Assembly (NCBI GenBank): GCA_949358305.1
Contig: OX442314.1
Coordinates: 31,295,118-31,359,117 of the forward strand
Direction of reading: 5' to 3'
Source of the DNA: Strigamia acuminata
Lineage: Eukaryota; Arthropoda; Chilopoda; Geophilomorpha; Linotaeniidae
DNA: 64,000 nt
A model generated the notes under the pieces. That model was not told where the DNA came from and ran no database searches. It saw only the letters and a program-made list of their open reading frames with translations. How positions within the stretch are numbered: the stretch's first letter is position 1; every line of letters begins with the position of its first letter. Below, in pieces: positions 52,690 through 63,324 of this stretch. The position numbers and the translations under genes are program-made.

Positions 52690-53057
52690 TTCTACGACTA
52701 GTTGGCATTGCGGATGCTCTATGCGTAGTTGGCATCGCAGATGTTCCACGAGTAGTTGGCATTGCGGATGCTCTATGAGTAGTTGGCATCGCGCAGATGT
52801 TCCACTAGCAGTTGGCATCGCGCGGATGTTCCACTAACAGTTGGCATTGCGGATGTTCCACGAGTAGTTGGCATTGCGGATGTTCCAATTGGCATTGCAG
52901 ATGTTCCAATTAGCATCGCGGATGTTCCAATTGGCTTTGCGGATGTTCCACTAGCAGTTGGCATTGCGGATGTTCAACTAGCAGTTGGCATTGCGGATGT
53001 TCAACTAGCAGTTGGCATTGCGGATGTTCTACGAGTAGTTGGCATTGCGGGTGTTTA
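52690..53057. repeat. Tandem repeat, about 27-bp unit
   Basis: Unit GTTGGCATTGCGGATGTTCC plus ACTAGCA or ACGAGTA, about 14 variable copies. Frames across it are low complexity. Confidence 0.9.
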
Positions 53058-53071
53058 ACTACTGTCGAAAG

Positions 53072-53530
53072 ACAGTAAAACAAATATAATAAGAATGTAT
53101 TAGTTTTTAAATGATAAAAACGGATTAAGCACTGACAGTAAGTTTTTTTTGGCAATCATGCTTGTGCTTATTGTTTATATCAAATTAAATAATCAATGCC
53201 AGAAAATGTTGAGAGACCGGTCAGAATACCAATTACTGATCCAATATTGGAAAACAGTTTTCTCAGTGGTACCATTGTAAAGTATGCATTGGTTATGAAC
53301 TAGTTATACTCAGATATTTTACACGTTGAGTTTTTCTATGCTGTAGCAAATTAAGCTGTAGGCACGTCCCCTTTTTAAATTGTATTTCGATTGCTCCTTC
53401 CAGGAAGCATGGGCTAAAATTCCAATGTCTGATCCTCAAAAAATGACCAGTAGCTGTGTGATGTTTCGGTCCTCCTTTGTGTGGGTTCGTGTTGGTTAAT
53501 GAAAACCAACTGAGAAATAAAGTAAAGTCT
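53072..53530. repeat. Duplicated block 1 (right half), paralogue of 59,070-59,490
   Basis: Matches from AGTAAAACAAATATAATAA through GGAAGCATGGGCTAAAATTC with few differences. Its end (GGTTAATGAAAACCAA) also matches 25,695-25,712 downstream of copy A. Confidence 0.85.
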
Positions 53531-53836
53531 CTTTTTGGGCACAAATATTTAGATGTTTATTCTTTTGAAAGCAAGTAGCAACTGTACAATCATAATATTT
53601 TGATGTAAAAGGAATATTTCTTAATTCCCTAAACTCATTAATGCTAAGACTGGACTTATCAAAATAATACTTCTAACTAAACTTAATTTAACCTCCAAAC
53701 TAAGTTCCAAAATGGTGGGAATAAACACAATGTTATTTCTCAAATGCACTGAAATTTATTCAGACTTTGTATTTTATTTAGTAAATTTATTCTAAGTTAA
53801 ATGACGAGAATTTAGTGATAAAACGTTATACAAATA
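53531..53836. other. AT-rich spacer
   Basis: No supported feature. Confidence 0.4.
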
Positions 53837-54373
53837 TTAATAATAAAGACAAATTAAATGTTCAATCAAAAAGTTAACTATGAGAAAGAGGATAAGGAAA
53901 AATAGGAAATTATAAAGCAAAACGTCTGCACGTCGACTCCACGTCTCGGAAGCGACGATTTCGTTGACAATTCGTCTCCGACGCTCGGCTCGATCTCGTT
54001 GAACACGAACAACGGACTCAATTCCGCGAAAGTATCTTTCCGGACTCAATTCCGACTCTTCAAACTCCTCAAACTCGGCTGACTCCGTCTCAGCGGTGAT
54101 TCGCAACGCGGCGGCTGCGACGACTCGATTGCGGCTAATTCCGCTTGAACTTCTCACACTGAACTCGCAACGCGTATGTCGCGATTGGCAAAATCTCGTT
54201 CCAACAATGGCTGTTGGACAAGAATAAACTCTCACAGACGTATTCTCACGGCTGCAAGAATGAATTCTAGCTGGATCCCTCACAGCAAGAATGGTTTTCC
54301 CACTGTTGTTTTGACTTGACAACAGCAAGAATATCTCACAATTACTTTGGTAATTGCAAGAAAAGAGTCTCAA
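53837..54373 (-). CDS. Uncertain 178-codon ORF in a GC-richer island
   Basis: The frame starts at 54373. The middle is Arg/Glu-rich (FEEFEESELSPERYFRGIES) and the end is hydrophobic (FLFFLILFLIVNFLI). The GC-rich part has repeated ACTCAATTCCG words and could simply be a repeat read in an open frame. No domain recognised. Confidence 0.25.
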   Translation of the reverse strand: MRLFSCNYQSNCEIFLLLSSQNNSGKTILAVRDPARIHSCSRENTSVRVYSCPTAIVGTRFCQSRHTRCEFSVRSSSGISRNRVVAAAALRITAETESAEFEEFEESELSPERYFRGIESVVRVQRDRAERRRRIVNEIVASETWSRRADVLLYNFLFFLILFLIVNFLIEHLICLYY

Positions 54374-54689
54374 TACTCGATTGAAGTTCTCAAAAACTGC
54401 TCAGCATGGTTTGTTTCCAGTGGTAGTTTTCAAGGTGTTTTTCTCTCAAGTGTTGGTTTCAGACTCACTCGTTTTCTTGTCTGCAGGAAGCACTTCCTGT
54501 TTGAGAATGCTGTGGGCTGGTTTCCTTGGCAACCACCCACATATTCTCCCGTTGTCTGACTTCCTTGTCTAGACATGTATATAAAAAATAAGCTCAAATA
54601 TAAAATAAAACAACTCTTTCAGACTCATTTCTGATTCTTCTTCTAGTGACCACTAGGGTCACTAGAAGTGTCTTAAATGAACCAGGATC

Positions 54690-54820
54690 CTCCCTTCAGT
54701 TCTTCAGGTTGCACAAACGGCTGCTATTGGTTCCTGTTGGTTGCTAATACCGTTTCAGTAATGCGTAGACGTTACTGCACCATTGCCAATTGGTTTTGAG
54801 AGATTTCCAGGATTATATAT
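54690..54820 (-). pseudogene. 3' exon fragment of the gene family (copy B side)
   Basis: A minus-strand frame with EISQNQLAMVQ and TATCAACCAACAGGAACC-type codons, diverged from 25,709-25,527, with in-frame stops. Confidence 0.4.
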
Positions 54821-54959
54821 TAATTAATAAAAAAATTAATATTTTTAATATATAAATAAATGTATTTGCATACCAAAGAGCTGTTTTGAATTGTTGTGTA
54901 CATTGAAATTGTGAATATGCCGTGGAAAACGAGCTGTATATAAATTTAGAAATGAGTAA

Positions 54960-55570
54960 AATTAAATAATAAATGCTAAATTAATACTTACCATAAATGC
55001 TGTCAGAATGTACAGCCGAACAAACATCATCTTTTTGGATTGAACTGGTTGAACCAAAGCTACTGAATAAAGTGTGTATTCTGAACTATTGCAGACACTT
55101 GTCGTATGATACTTTAGGTACTTGTCAATCATTTTAGAATACAAATTCTTTATTATTTCTACCTTTTTTGATCCAAAATCATAAATAATTACAGTAGAAG
55201 AACTGGGATGTGTTAAATACAAAAACTTCTTAGTTTGATCCTTACAACCTTTTAATAAAGGTCCATGCATGACAATATTACAAACATATACATCAACAGG
55301 TTTGAGTTCCTTGATTATGTTGTAATTTTTACCTGACTTGATAAATATATTTTTCGTTCTAATGTGACTCCAAAATTTATCTAAGCTCATTGCCTTGACG
55401 AGCTTGTATGCGTACAATATACATTTCATACATATTATGTATGAGATACAGATATGGGTATTTAGCAGGTTTTTTAATGTGTTACTCTTACTTTTATAAC
55501 AGACAAGATGTTAATAAAACCTCATCTTTTTTTAATGTAATTTTCATATTGTCGGAAAGAATACAATTCT
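54960..55570 (-). pseudogene. Unrecognised gene family, copy B: signature exon
   Basis: VDVYVCNIVMHGPLLKGCK and KKFLYLTHPSSSTVIIYDFG at 55429-54962; the Gln/Asn-rich tail and decapeptide repeats of copy A are absent. A hydrophobic tail (YILTAFMVSINLAFI) follows a frame change. Confidence 0.45.
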
Positions 55571-55582
55571 TCATTGACTTTA

Positions 55583-56201
55583 TTACCGGCCCAATTTGTA
55601 AATTTTTACCTCATGTGTTTTTTTTTTTGCTGGATATATATTTTTTAAATCTGTTACAGTTGAAATTAGTATTTCACACTTTTTCTTAAGAGTCTCAATT
55701 ATGAATTGACCATGCAGTGTTTTTAAATTACTAATAGTAACACATGCATTTTCTTTTACAGTTCCATCCAATTTTAAAATCGGGGGGTAATAGCAAGTTT
55801 CCTGTTTTTCCAACAAAAACAAATCACTAAATGGCAGAGTTAGCGCCATAGTATTTACGATAATCGTTCAAATATCCGGAAATTAACTCCTCAGCTGAAC
55901 GTTCGTGACAGTTTAATGTTACTCTGTACACATCCCGAAATTTTGGGACTGTTTTGCTAATGTCTAAACCCTGGTCTAATTCCACCTCCGCCCCACTCCA
56001 AACGATATTACTTTGACCATCTGTGAATGCTGTGTTCAGCCAGAACTGATTTTTCAAGGCTGCATTGAATAGGAGAAAAAGTTTTCTATCCCAGAAAACT
56101 CTTATTGCTATTAATGATACGTTTTGACGATTTTCAATTTCATAAGAAATTATAAAAAAATTTCTATTTGAACTGAAAGAAAAATAATTTACCATTTTCA
56201 A
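55583..56201 (-). pseudogene. Unrecognised gene family, copy B: middle exons (broken)
   Basis: Nearly identical to copy A at 28505-29108, including the in-frame stop region after SAEELISGYLNDYRKYYG, where copy C stays open. The shared lesion means A and B derive from an already broken parent, or that a short intron or different splicing applies there. Confidence 0.5.
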
Positions 56202-56234
56202 TATAACAAATCTGAAATATAATAATAACTTAAC

Positions 56235-56579
56235 TTACTTGTTCTTTTTCTTGATGTCCCTGATGACCGAATAAATAGTACTATTTATGAATGTTTTCTG
56301 GTCCACAATCTCTTCGGGATCATTAACAAGCTCAGCTAGTCCAGGGCTACCGTACACGTACCTCAAAAAACTTGCTATTTGCTGTTCATTTAGCCCATTA
56401 AGATCTTGGGTCATCTGTTGGGAAATTGCCTGTAGCTGCTGTTGATTTGAAATCAGTGGCGTAAGCAGCTTCTGCTCTTGAAGAATTATCTTCTCCAGTA
56501 GGGATTGTATATACAACTGAGTCGGCTGCGGTTGCTGGAACGGCTGCTGGGCTAAGAATGAATTACTGTAGTTAATCAT
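56235..56579 (-). CDS. Unrecognised gene family, copy B: first exon
   Basis: ATG at 56579. Same as copy A from 29561 but with only one QQPFQQ unit. Ends at the same GTAAGT donor. Confidence 0.5.
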   Translation of the reverse strand: MINYSNSFLAQQPFQQPQPTQLYIQSLLEKIILQEQKLLTPLISNQQQLQAISQQMTQDLNGLNEQQIASFLRYVYGSPGLAELVNDPEEIVDQKTFINSTIYSVIRDIKKKNK

Positions 56580-56599
56580 TCTAAAATATAAGAACAATG

Positions 56600-56930
56600 T
56601 TCATGATAACTATGTACACACCCTGTCTGACATGAAATTAATTAGTGATTTTAATGTGAAAATGGGAATTTCATCTTGTGCTATCAAAAATTGTTTTCTA
56701 CAAGTTGAAAAAGTATCTCTTAGTGTAATTTCAATTCAGTTGAATAGAAATTAATTAGTGTTTTAATGTGAAAATGGGAATTTTATCCCGTGCTATCAAA
56801 AATTGTCAAGTCAGTTGAATAGAGCAAGGTCTACCACATCTCAATAAATAATGACAAAAGAAGTTGACTGAGAGAAAGAAGTGTGGGTTAAACGAACAGG
56901 AGTAGTTTCAGTTTGAAAGTTCGAAAATTT
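56600..56930. repeat. Upstream flank of copy B with the empty site of the fold-back element
   Basis: ACTATGTACACACCCTGTCTG runs uninterrupted here; in copy A the 2.29-kb fold-back element sits at this TA. The rest matches 31,891-32,200. Confidence 0.9.
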
Positions 56931-56939
56931 CAAAAATTC

Positions 56940-57640
56940 GAAAATTCGAAAATTTGTGATTGCGTTTTGGTGTTATCTAACCCCGGGTCTAATTCCACCT
57001 CCGCCCCACTTCAAACGATATTACTTTGTCCATTTGGGAATGCTGTGTTTAGTCCGAACTGATACATCAGAGTCCCAGAAAACTGTTCTTGCAATTAATG
57101 ATAAATTTTTGAAATTTTGAATTTTATACGAAATTATATAAAAATTTCTTTGCAAACTGAAAAAAAGATGATATACCATTTTAAATATAAGAAATCTGAA
57201 ATATAATAACTTAAGTGACTTGTTTTTTTTCCTGATGTTGCGTATGACCGAATAAACACAAGCTTGATTATAAAATTCATGAAAAATGTAAATTCAAAAT
57301 TCAAAATTCATGAATACAAAACGTAATTAAAAGGTATAAATACAAATTCCTTATTATTTCTACCTTCTTTGATCCAAAATCATAAATAATTACAGTAGAA
57401 GAACTGGGATGTGTTAAATACAAAAACTTCTTAGTTTGTTCCTTACGACCTTTTAATAAAGGTCCATGCATGACAATATTACAAACATATACGTCAACAG
57501 GTTTGAGTTCCTTGATTATGTTGATGGTACTTGTAATTTTTTCCTGACTTGATAAAAATATGTTTCGTTCTAATGTGACTCCAAAATTTATCAAGATCAT
57601 TGCCTTGACGAGCTTGTGTGCGTACAATAGACATTACATA
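56940..57640 (-). pseudogene. Unrecognised gene family, copy D (rearranged)
   Basis: Fragments out of frame of the Cys/Trp block (56,950-57,080) and of the first exon end (57,180-57,250), then the signature exon VDVYVCNIVMHGPLLKGRK at 57627-57301. It is placed directly upstream of copy B in transcription direction, so the two form a tandem pair. Confidence 0.45.
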
Positions 57641-57708
57641 CATATTATGCATGGGAATGGGTGTGGTGTTGTCTGATCCTATACAACAAATCGTTGCCTT
57701 GGTTGCAT

Positions 57709-57803
57709 TTCATTTGTTGAAGGTGATGGTGTTGCTCTTGGTGTCAGATCGATTACCTGTCGCACAGGGATGTCAACTACCAGTTCATCTATCACCTCGG
57801 AAC
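57709..57803 (-). CDS. Candidate last exon of an unrecognised gene
   Basis: Enters after an acceptor TTAAGCAG and reads SEVIDELVVDIPVRQVIDLT..SPFNK then TGA at 57711-57709. The phase (two bases completing a split codon) fits the preceding exon exactly. Confidence 0.4.
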
Positions 57804-57866
57804 CTGCTTAACCCAAAAAAATAAAATGAGCAAATAATTGTTTGGTCATCTGATTTACATAGATAC

Positions 57867-58026
57867 CTAAATTTAATCTGTCCTCATTTAAGGATTCATC
57901 ATTCCTTTCTGCAGCACTATGCTCAATTACAGCCCCTGAGTTGTTTAAATAACTGATGGTATTGCTGTAATGAATCCATTTCTTGATGAAAAATGAAAAA
58001 CCAAGGGCATCTTTGGAAAAGTTTTT
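57867..58026 (-). CDS. Candidate internal exon of the same gene
   Basis: 160 nt between TTTTACAG and a GTATCTATG donor: 53 codons, starting KNFSKDALGFSFFIKKWIHY and ending ERNDESLNEDRLNL, plus one base. The 63-bp intron to the next exon has consensus ends and preserves frame. A further exon-like stretch with GEGVRVDERNESFEG lies at about 58,145-58,085, but its phase does not fit the acceptor used here, so the upstream structure is open. Confidence 0.4.
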
Positions 58027-58299
58027 CTGTAAAATTTTTTTTAAAAAATTATATGCATAAATTAATTAATTCAAATTTTATACCTTCAAAGGACTCATTT
58101 CTTTCATCTACACGAACTCCTTCACCTGTGTTGTCAGCCCATTTATTTGTTTCGACATTTTTTTAAAAATATTGTTTCCTTGGAACTTTGGGCATTCGCT
58201 GATTTGCCCAGAATTTGACACTCAGCAAACATCCTTTTTAAATAATCTTTTACTTCTCTCCTGATCCAGTAACACCCTAAAAAATTAATAAATTGATTA

Positions 58300-58614
58300 A
58301 AAGTTATAAAATGTCTATGTCAATCCCAGGTAGTCTATAATTTGTTCACCTTGCCCTGATAATTTCTGCTGGCATACAAGCTAGTTATAATATGAGTGCA
58401 AGGTGCAGTAAAGTTTAAATATTGCACCATGAGCAGTTCAATTTTGGCAATATTAAATCAATATTGAACCAAAACTGGTCCAAAATACTACTTGAGTTAA
58501 ATTTCTACTGACATGATCTAATTAGTAAATATAAAATTATATTCTAAATAGCAACTAACAATACTCGAATGACAACAATAGTGACAACAATAAATGTTTG
58601 TAATGTTAAATGTT
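58300..58614. other. Spacer without recognised feature
   Basis: Mixed sequence, no supported ORF. Confidence 0.4.
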
Positions 58615-59490
58615 TTAATTAAACACGAGATAAAATATAAGTACAAAGCTTACATTTAAAGCATTTGATAAACTGGAATAAATAACACTAAGTTACATTA
58701 AACTGAATAAGGTTTACAAAGAATAATTTTATCTAAGTTATTCTTAAAAGGTATGAAAAATAATCTAAATTATGTTGAGATAACACTGAAAATAATCTAA
58801 GTTAAACTAGGCTTAACCCTAAAGAAAGAAAAATATTCTACATTCCTACAACTCTTTCAGAGCCCAAACCACTTTTTATTTATCAACACTTCTTTATTTC
58901 CTATTTGCCTCTGGTCACTGTGAGCTGTTAGGCTGTGTGGTAAAGTCTTTTCCAACAGCCTCAGCCATTTCTAAACGATGCATCTGGTACTGTGTTTTAG
59001 TAAAGGATGTTTTCCATCTTACATACAGCATGTCGATGGGTTATTAGCGAGAAATTTGTTGTTCTTCAAGATAGTAAAACAAATATAATAAAAATGTATT
59101 AGTTTTTAAATGATAAAAACGGATTAAGCACTAACAGTAAGTTTTTTTTTGCAATCATGCTTGTGCTTATTGTTTATATCAAATTAAATAATCAATGCCA
59201 GAAAATGTTGAGAGACCAGTCAGAATACCAATTACTGATTCAATATCGGAAAACAGTTTTCTCAGTGGTACCATTGTAAAGTATGCATTGGTTATGTAAC
59301 TAGTTATACTCGTATATTTTATACGTTGAGTTTTTCTATGCCGTAGGAAATTAAGCTGTAGGCACGTCCCTTTTTAAATTGTAGTTCGATTGTTCTTTCC
59401 AGGAAGCATGGGCTAAAATTCCAATGTCCGATCTTTCAAAAAATGACCAGTAGCTGTGTGATGTTTTTTGTCCTCCTCTGTGTGGGTTCT
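58615..59490. repeat. Duplicated block 1, uninterrupted copy
   Basis: Paralogue of 50,250-50,730 plus 53,072-53,530, joined without the 2.34-kb segment (junction TTGTTGTTCTTCAAGATAGT near 59,058-59,077). Confidence 0.9.
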
Positions 59491-59547
59491 ATTTGATCCT
59501 TGTAGGCAACTTATAACAACTATTTGATCCGTAGCTATACTATAAAC

Positions 59548-60530
59548 CTAGAGTCCCTGATTGTTAATTCTATAAAAAATAGGATAATGTCCAAGCAACA
59601 TTTGCTTTCTACACAACAACTGAATTGATTTTTGAATTTTGATCTCTCGCATATAATGAGTATTCACAACTCCAATATGGATAACGGAGAACTGCAACAG
59701 TGGGATTGCAAGTTTGAAACGGACCTTCCTTACAATTAAAAACCGTATATTCATCCAAAAGAATGTAAGACTGACTGTCCTCTGACACTGCAATATGCTG
59801 ATGCAAGGTGGAGGAAACAACAGAAAACCCTGTACGGTTATCATGTACTGGAATAGTAACGATTCTATAGACATCAAACATTTCGGCCAAAGTTTTTAGT
59901 GGCAGCGGAAAACTCAGACGAAGTCTTCCAACACAAGCAATTGAGGTAACTTCTAATCCCTCATAATATTTACACATGTTTTCCTTTGTGGGTGGTATAA
60001 TCAAATGCATATCTCGAGGTAATTGGCGCTTTACGTTTCCAACACTTCTATATAGTTCTTTTGTTGAAGAAAATATGGACTGAATCGCCGTTGTGTCAAA
60101 AGTTCCAAAGCAACCACTAATCTTTAAATTTATCGTGAAGAGTCCGCTCGAATTGTTTCCAATAAATAAACTTGTGATTTGATTAAGGCTAATTTTTCTT
60201 CATGCAAGACCTTTTTTTCTAAAGTTATCAAAGCCTTCCGTGCTTCTTCTCCCTTTTCTATCAAATGTTTAGTGACTGTTGCTTCTTCTTCCATAACATG
60301 TATAATTTTCTCCATGTGTAGTTTTAATCCCTCCATTTTGTTACTTGTTACAAGTCTTCATCCATAGCTGTTCCAAAAAGAAATTTTAAAACTGATCCTC
60401 CCCCATCTATGATGCCTCTTTTTCCTTGTGTAACTGTAAATGTGTCTTCTAATTCAAACAGTCTCGTCATCATTCTATTTGTTTCATCAATAACTCGATC
60501 TAACTCTACCTGAATTGTTTTTCTTATCAA
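59548..60530 (-). pseudogene. Baculovirus-F / errantivirus-like envelope fragment
   Basis: Minus-strand blocks of an F-type fusion protein: a furin-like and fusion-peptide motif KRGIIDGGGSVLKFLFGTA (60,420-60,365), a following coiled-coil block with LHMEKIIHVMEEE (60336-60130), and a Cys-bearing ectodomain block with MFDVYRIVTIPVHDN and AVSEDSQSYILLDE (60010-59609). The R-G-I-x-D-x-G-G-x-x-x-K-x-x-F-G-T spacing is the hallmark of this family in baculoviruses and insect gypsy elements. The frame changes between the blocks (near 60,345 and 60,100), and no C-terminal membrane anchor is found after 59,609, so it is inactive. No gag or pol of this element is visible nearby. Confidence 0.7.
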
Positions 60531-60723
60531 TGTTTCAAATTCATGTTGGTCAAGAACGGCTCGGATCGACCCTGTATATCCTCCAGCAGCAGAATGTTGT
60601 CACTGTAAAGTTCTGTGATAACAAATATTTCCTCCGTCAAGGGCAAAAAAGGCTTTCACCTGAAACAAGTTTGGATTGGGCAGCTTATGGGCCCTAATGG
60701 TGACTCTTTTGCCGACCTCTAAA

Positions 60724-60930
60724 CTAATGCTGCTCCTCTTTCGATCGTAAAACTTCTAGTTTTGCTTGAGCTAGAGCTTTCCTTTCCACTGCCAAATACC
60801 CCATGTGAACGAGCATTTTGTTCGAGTTGTATTCTTTCTCTATGTGATCTAGTTCCTCATGCAAATTAGAATCCTTGTAAAATTCAATCTCGGATTCGAT
60901 ATCAGAGGGTAAATCTGCACTGTCAGCCAT
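60724..60930 (-). pseudogene. Acidic coiled ORF upstream of the envelope fragment
   Basis: ATG at 60930, 68 codons (MADSADLPSDIESEIEFY..). After one frame change, coding character continues to about 60,560 with KLPNPNLFQVKAFFALDGG and a stop, then runs into the envelope frame. It could be the N-terminal part of a chimaeric gene or a neighbouring gene. Not recognised. Confidence 0.35.
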
Positions 60931-61084
60931 TGTTTAAAATATAAATGATGACAATATATGCAAATATCGGTAAAAAGGTACAAGTTATGACAAACAAGTA
61001 CCAGATATAATAAAGAATTACGAGGTATATCAAATATGCAAAAAGTAATGAAAAAAGTAAGCGTAAAAGAAAAAAATGTCTGAA

Positions 61085-61447
61085 TTATTCATCCAAATCA
61101 ACTATCTGACTGCTCAAACAATTCTTCATCATCATTCTCCTTGCCTTCGTGCGTTTAGGAACTGGCAACGGATTCTTGCAGGGACGGTCCCGTTTCTTCA
61201 ACCCTTTTGGTTCACCTTCTCCCGTCAACGGTTTTGATGAAGTTGGAGTCGCAAAGAGATCGAGCTCTGGCTTTTTCACATCGGGTTGTTCTTCAACCAC
61301 GTCCACCTCAACCGCGTTGATTTCGGCGGCAAACTTCTGCTCGGATACAGTATTCTTAACCTCGTAAATACTACGCGCGATGTTCATTTGCAGCTGCATC
61401 AATTTCTTGAATACAGGAACGGTGAGATCAACCGTTTTAGCATCAAA
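61085..61447 (-). CDS. Small unrecognised gene, second exon
   Basis: Enters in phase 0 after TTTTTTCAG and reads FDAKTVDLTVPVFKKLMQL, then a charged C-terminal tail with a basic, NLS-like stretch (KKRDRPCKNPLPVPKRTKAR), ending in TAA. The tail suggests a nuclear protein. The family is not identified. Confidence 0.45.
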   Translation of the reverse strand, partial: FDAKTVDLTVPVFKKLMQLQMNIARSIYEVKNTVSEQKFAAEINAVEVDVVEEQPDVKKPELDLFATPTSSKPLTGEGEPKGLKKRDRPCKNPLPVPKRTKARRMMMKNCLSSQIVDLDE

Positions 61448-61518
61448 CTGAAAAAATATTATTGATTAAAAATTTTTACAACTCTAAAATAATAATTGTT
61501 CAAATAGTTTCAACAAAC

Positions 61519-61859
61519 CTCTAGTACAAAACGCAAGGTGACGGTTTGAAATGAGTCACTCTTGAATATTTTTGCAAAATAGTTCTCGCCAAAACGAGCG
61601 ATTTGTTCGTCGCAACAAACGGCGCGACAGCAATCGTAAACTTTAGGCCCCCGCGGGTCCTCGCGGGCCAGGCCTTCACAAACGAATCCCAACATTCCCC
61701 GTTGTATGCAAGCCCGGAAACGGTGGGGGTTAAAGCTTTGTTGACAGGTTAGATTTTGTAATGGTGAACGTGGACCAATATTCTATCTTTGTACTCGTTT
61801 ACCGTTGCGTACAAATCTTCGTTTGTGATGTAAGATTGAGGCTGGGGATTAGAGGCCAT
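61519..61859 (-). pseudogene. Small unrecognised gene, first exon (one frame break)
   Basis: ATG at 61859 (MASNPQPQSYITNEDLYATV) runs 36 codons to a stop. In the frame one base back, coding continues with Cys-rich FVCEGLAREDPRGPKVYDCC and FGENYFAKIFKSDSFQTVTL to a donor at 61518; the 71-bp intron joins 61447 in phase 0. Either a single-base deletion broke the gene near 61,750 or the sequence has an error. A transcription-cofactor (PC4-like) fold crossed my mind but motif support is too thin to name it. Confidence 0.4.
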
Positions 61860-61861
61860 GT

Positions 61862-62879
61862 TTTAGCTTAAATTAAAAAGAAAATACTTCAGTAAAACAG
61901 ATGTACAAATAATAAAAAATATTTGGGAAAGTAAAAAGAAAAATAAAGCAATTTGCAAACAGAAAGTGTGACTTACAATTCAAAAGAAACCTTTCGGGTG
62001 TCTCTTTTCTTCACAACGTCGAAACGAGAGTGAAGACATCGGAAATGCAGTGTCTTTTTCGGAAAATTTCCATAAACAGGAAATTAGTTGACATTTCACA
62101 TTTTGAAATGTCACAACAGTTCTTGGAAATGTTTTTGTACATTTAAGTGAAAAAAGTGTTTTTAAGTGTTATTCAAGTGAAAAAATACATTAAGTTTAAG
62201 CAATAAATTCGCAACTTATTGGAAATGTCAGAAAACTTCCTTTTTACTTTATTCACAGATCTGCTTCCTTTTAACTTTTGATGTAAGTAACAGAAGAGTT
62301 ATAAAAGAGAGAGAAATGTCAAGCAAATCCAGGAAGTTAATGTCAAGCAGACTAGCTTTTTAATTTATGTAAACAAAATTTTTTTTTTGTAAATTTACGA
62401 ATTTGGTTTGAAACCATAAAATGCTAATATCTCAGAATGTTAGCGACGGATTTTTTTCATATTTAAACGAAAAGAAAGAGCACATTGTCCTGTCCTTAAC
62501 CGTGAAATCCACAAAGCTCTAGCCCTATTCGTTTTCGAACGGCAAGCAATTGAATAAATTGCGACGAACATCAAATTTTTCCTTGAATTTCTCATTCATT
62601 TGCCAACTTTGGTGAATCGCGAATGTCAAGTTCAATAAAAGCCTTTAGAAATGGAAAAACACAGAACACTTTCATTTAAAATAAACGAAACAAAAAGGTA
62701 ATGACAGAAATGAATGTGACATGAAATAAATTTTGATCTGGAAAAAACAGATCTTGAATAGGAAAGGATTTTTCAGTTGTTAGAAAATAAAACTCATTTT
62801 TTTCAGCACATGGAGTGGACCTTGCTTTATCAACATCATTTGCATAATAAACTATAAAAATAAAAATAAATCGTGGAAA
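61862..62879. other. Non-coding region upstream of the small gene
   Basis: AT-rich, no ORF; it probably holds the promoter of the minus-strand gene. A donor-like CTTACAATTC (minus GTAAG) near 61,975 may mark a 5' untranslated exon. Confidence 0.4.
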
Positions 62880-63140
62880 AATTAATAAAAATAAATAAAT
62901 CGTAAAAAAATTAATAAATATAAATAAATAAATCGTGAAAAAATTAATAAATATAAATAAATAAATCGTGAAAAAATTAATAAATATAAATAAATAAATC
63001 GTGAAAAAATTAATAAATATAAATAAATAAATCGTGAAAAAATTAATAAATATAAATAAATAAATCGTGAAAAAATTAATAAATATAAATAAATAAATCG
63101 TGAAAAAATTAATAAATATAAATAAATAAATAAATAAATA
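62880..63140. repeat. Tandem repeat, about 33-bp unit, seven copies
   Basis: Unit contains AAATATAAATAAATAAATCG and TGAAAAAATT. The open minus-strand frame over it is only repeat-encoded Phe/Ile/Leu. Confidence 0.95.
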
Positions 63141-63324
63141 GTTCACATACTTCCAAATCTAAAGCCACTAAAGAAAAGAATACTAGCAATTAAAAACATT
63201 TTAAACATCCACTTTGAAAACAAGATAAAATTAAAAGTTTAAAGAAAAAAATTAACTTTATTTTTCATTCAAAATTTAAATATTAAAAAACCCTATTTGT
63301 CTTCACATCATTAAAACTTAGGGT

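Larger units (their letters stand above)
50731..53071. mobile_element. 2.34-kb insertion relative to the paralogous block
   Basis: In the paralogue, 59,066 and 59,070 are adjacent; here they are separated by this segment. It contains a T-rich stretch, a broken nucleoprotein-like gene and a 27-bp tandem repeat. No clear target duplication or inverted end is visible, so the mechanism is unknown; deletion from the paralogue is the alternative. Confidence 0.65.

Noticed and set aside
62676..63146. 156-codon minus-strand frame of Phe/Ile/Leu repeats
   Set aside because: It is entirely encoded by the 33-bp AT-rich tandem repeat.
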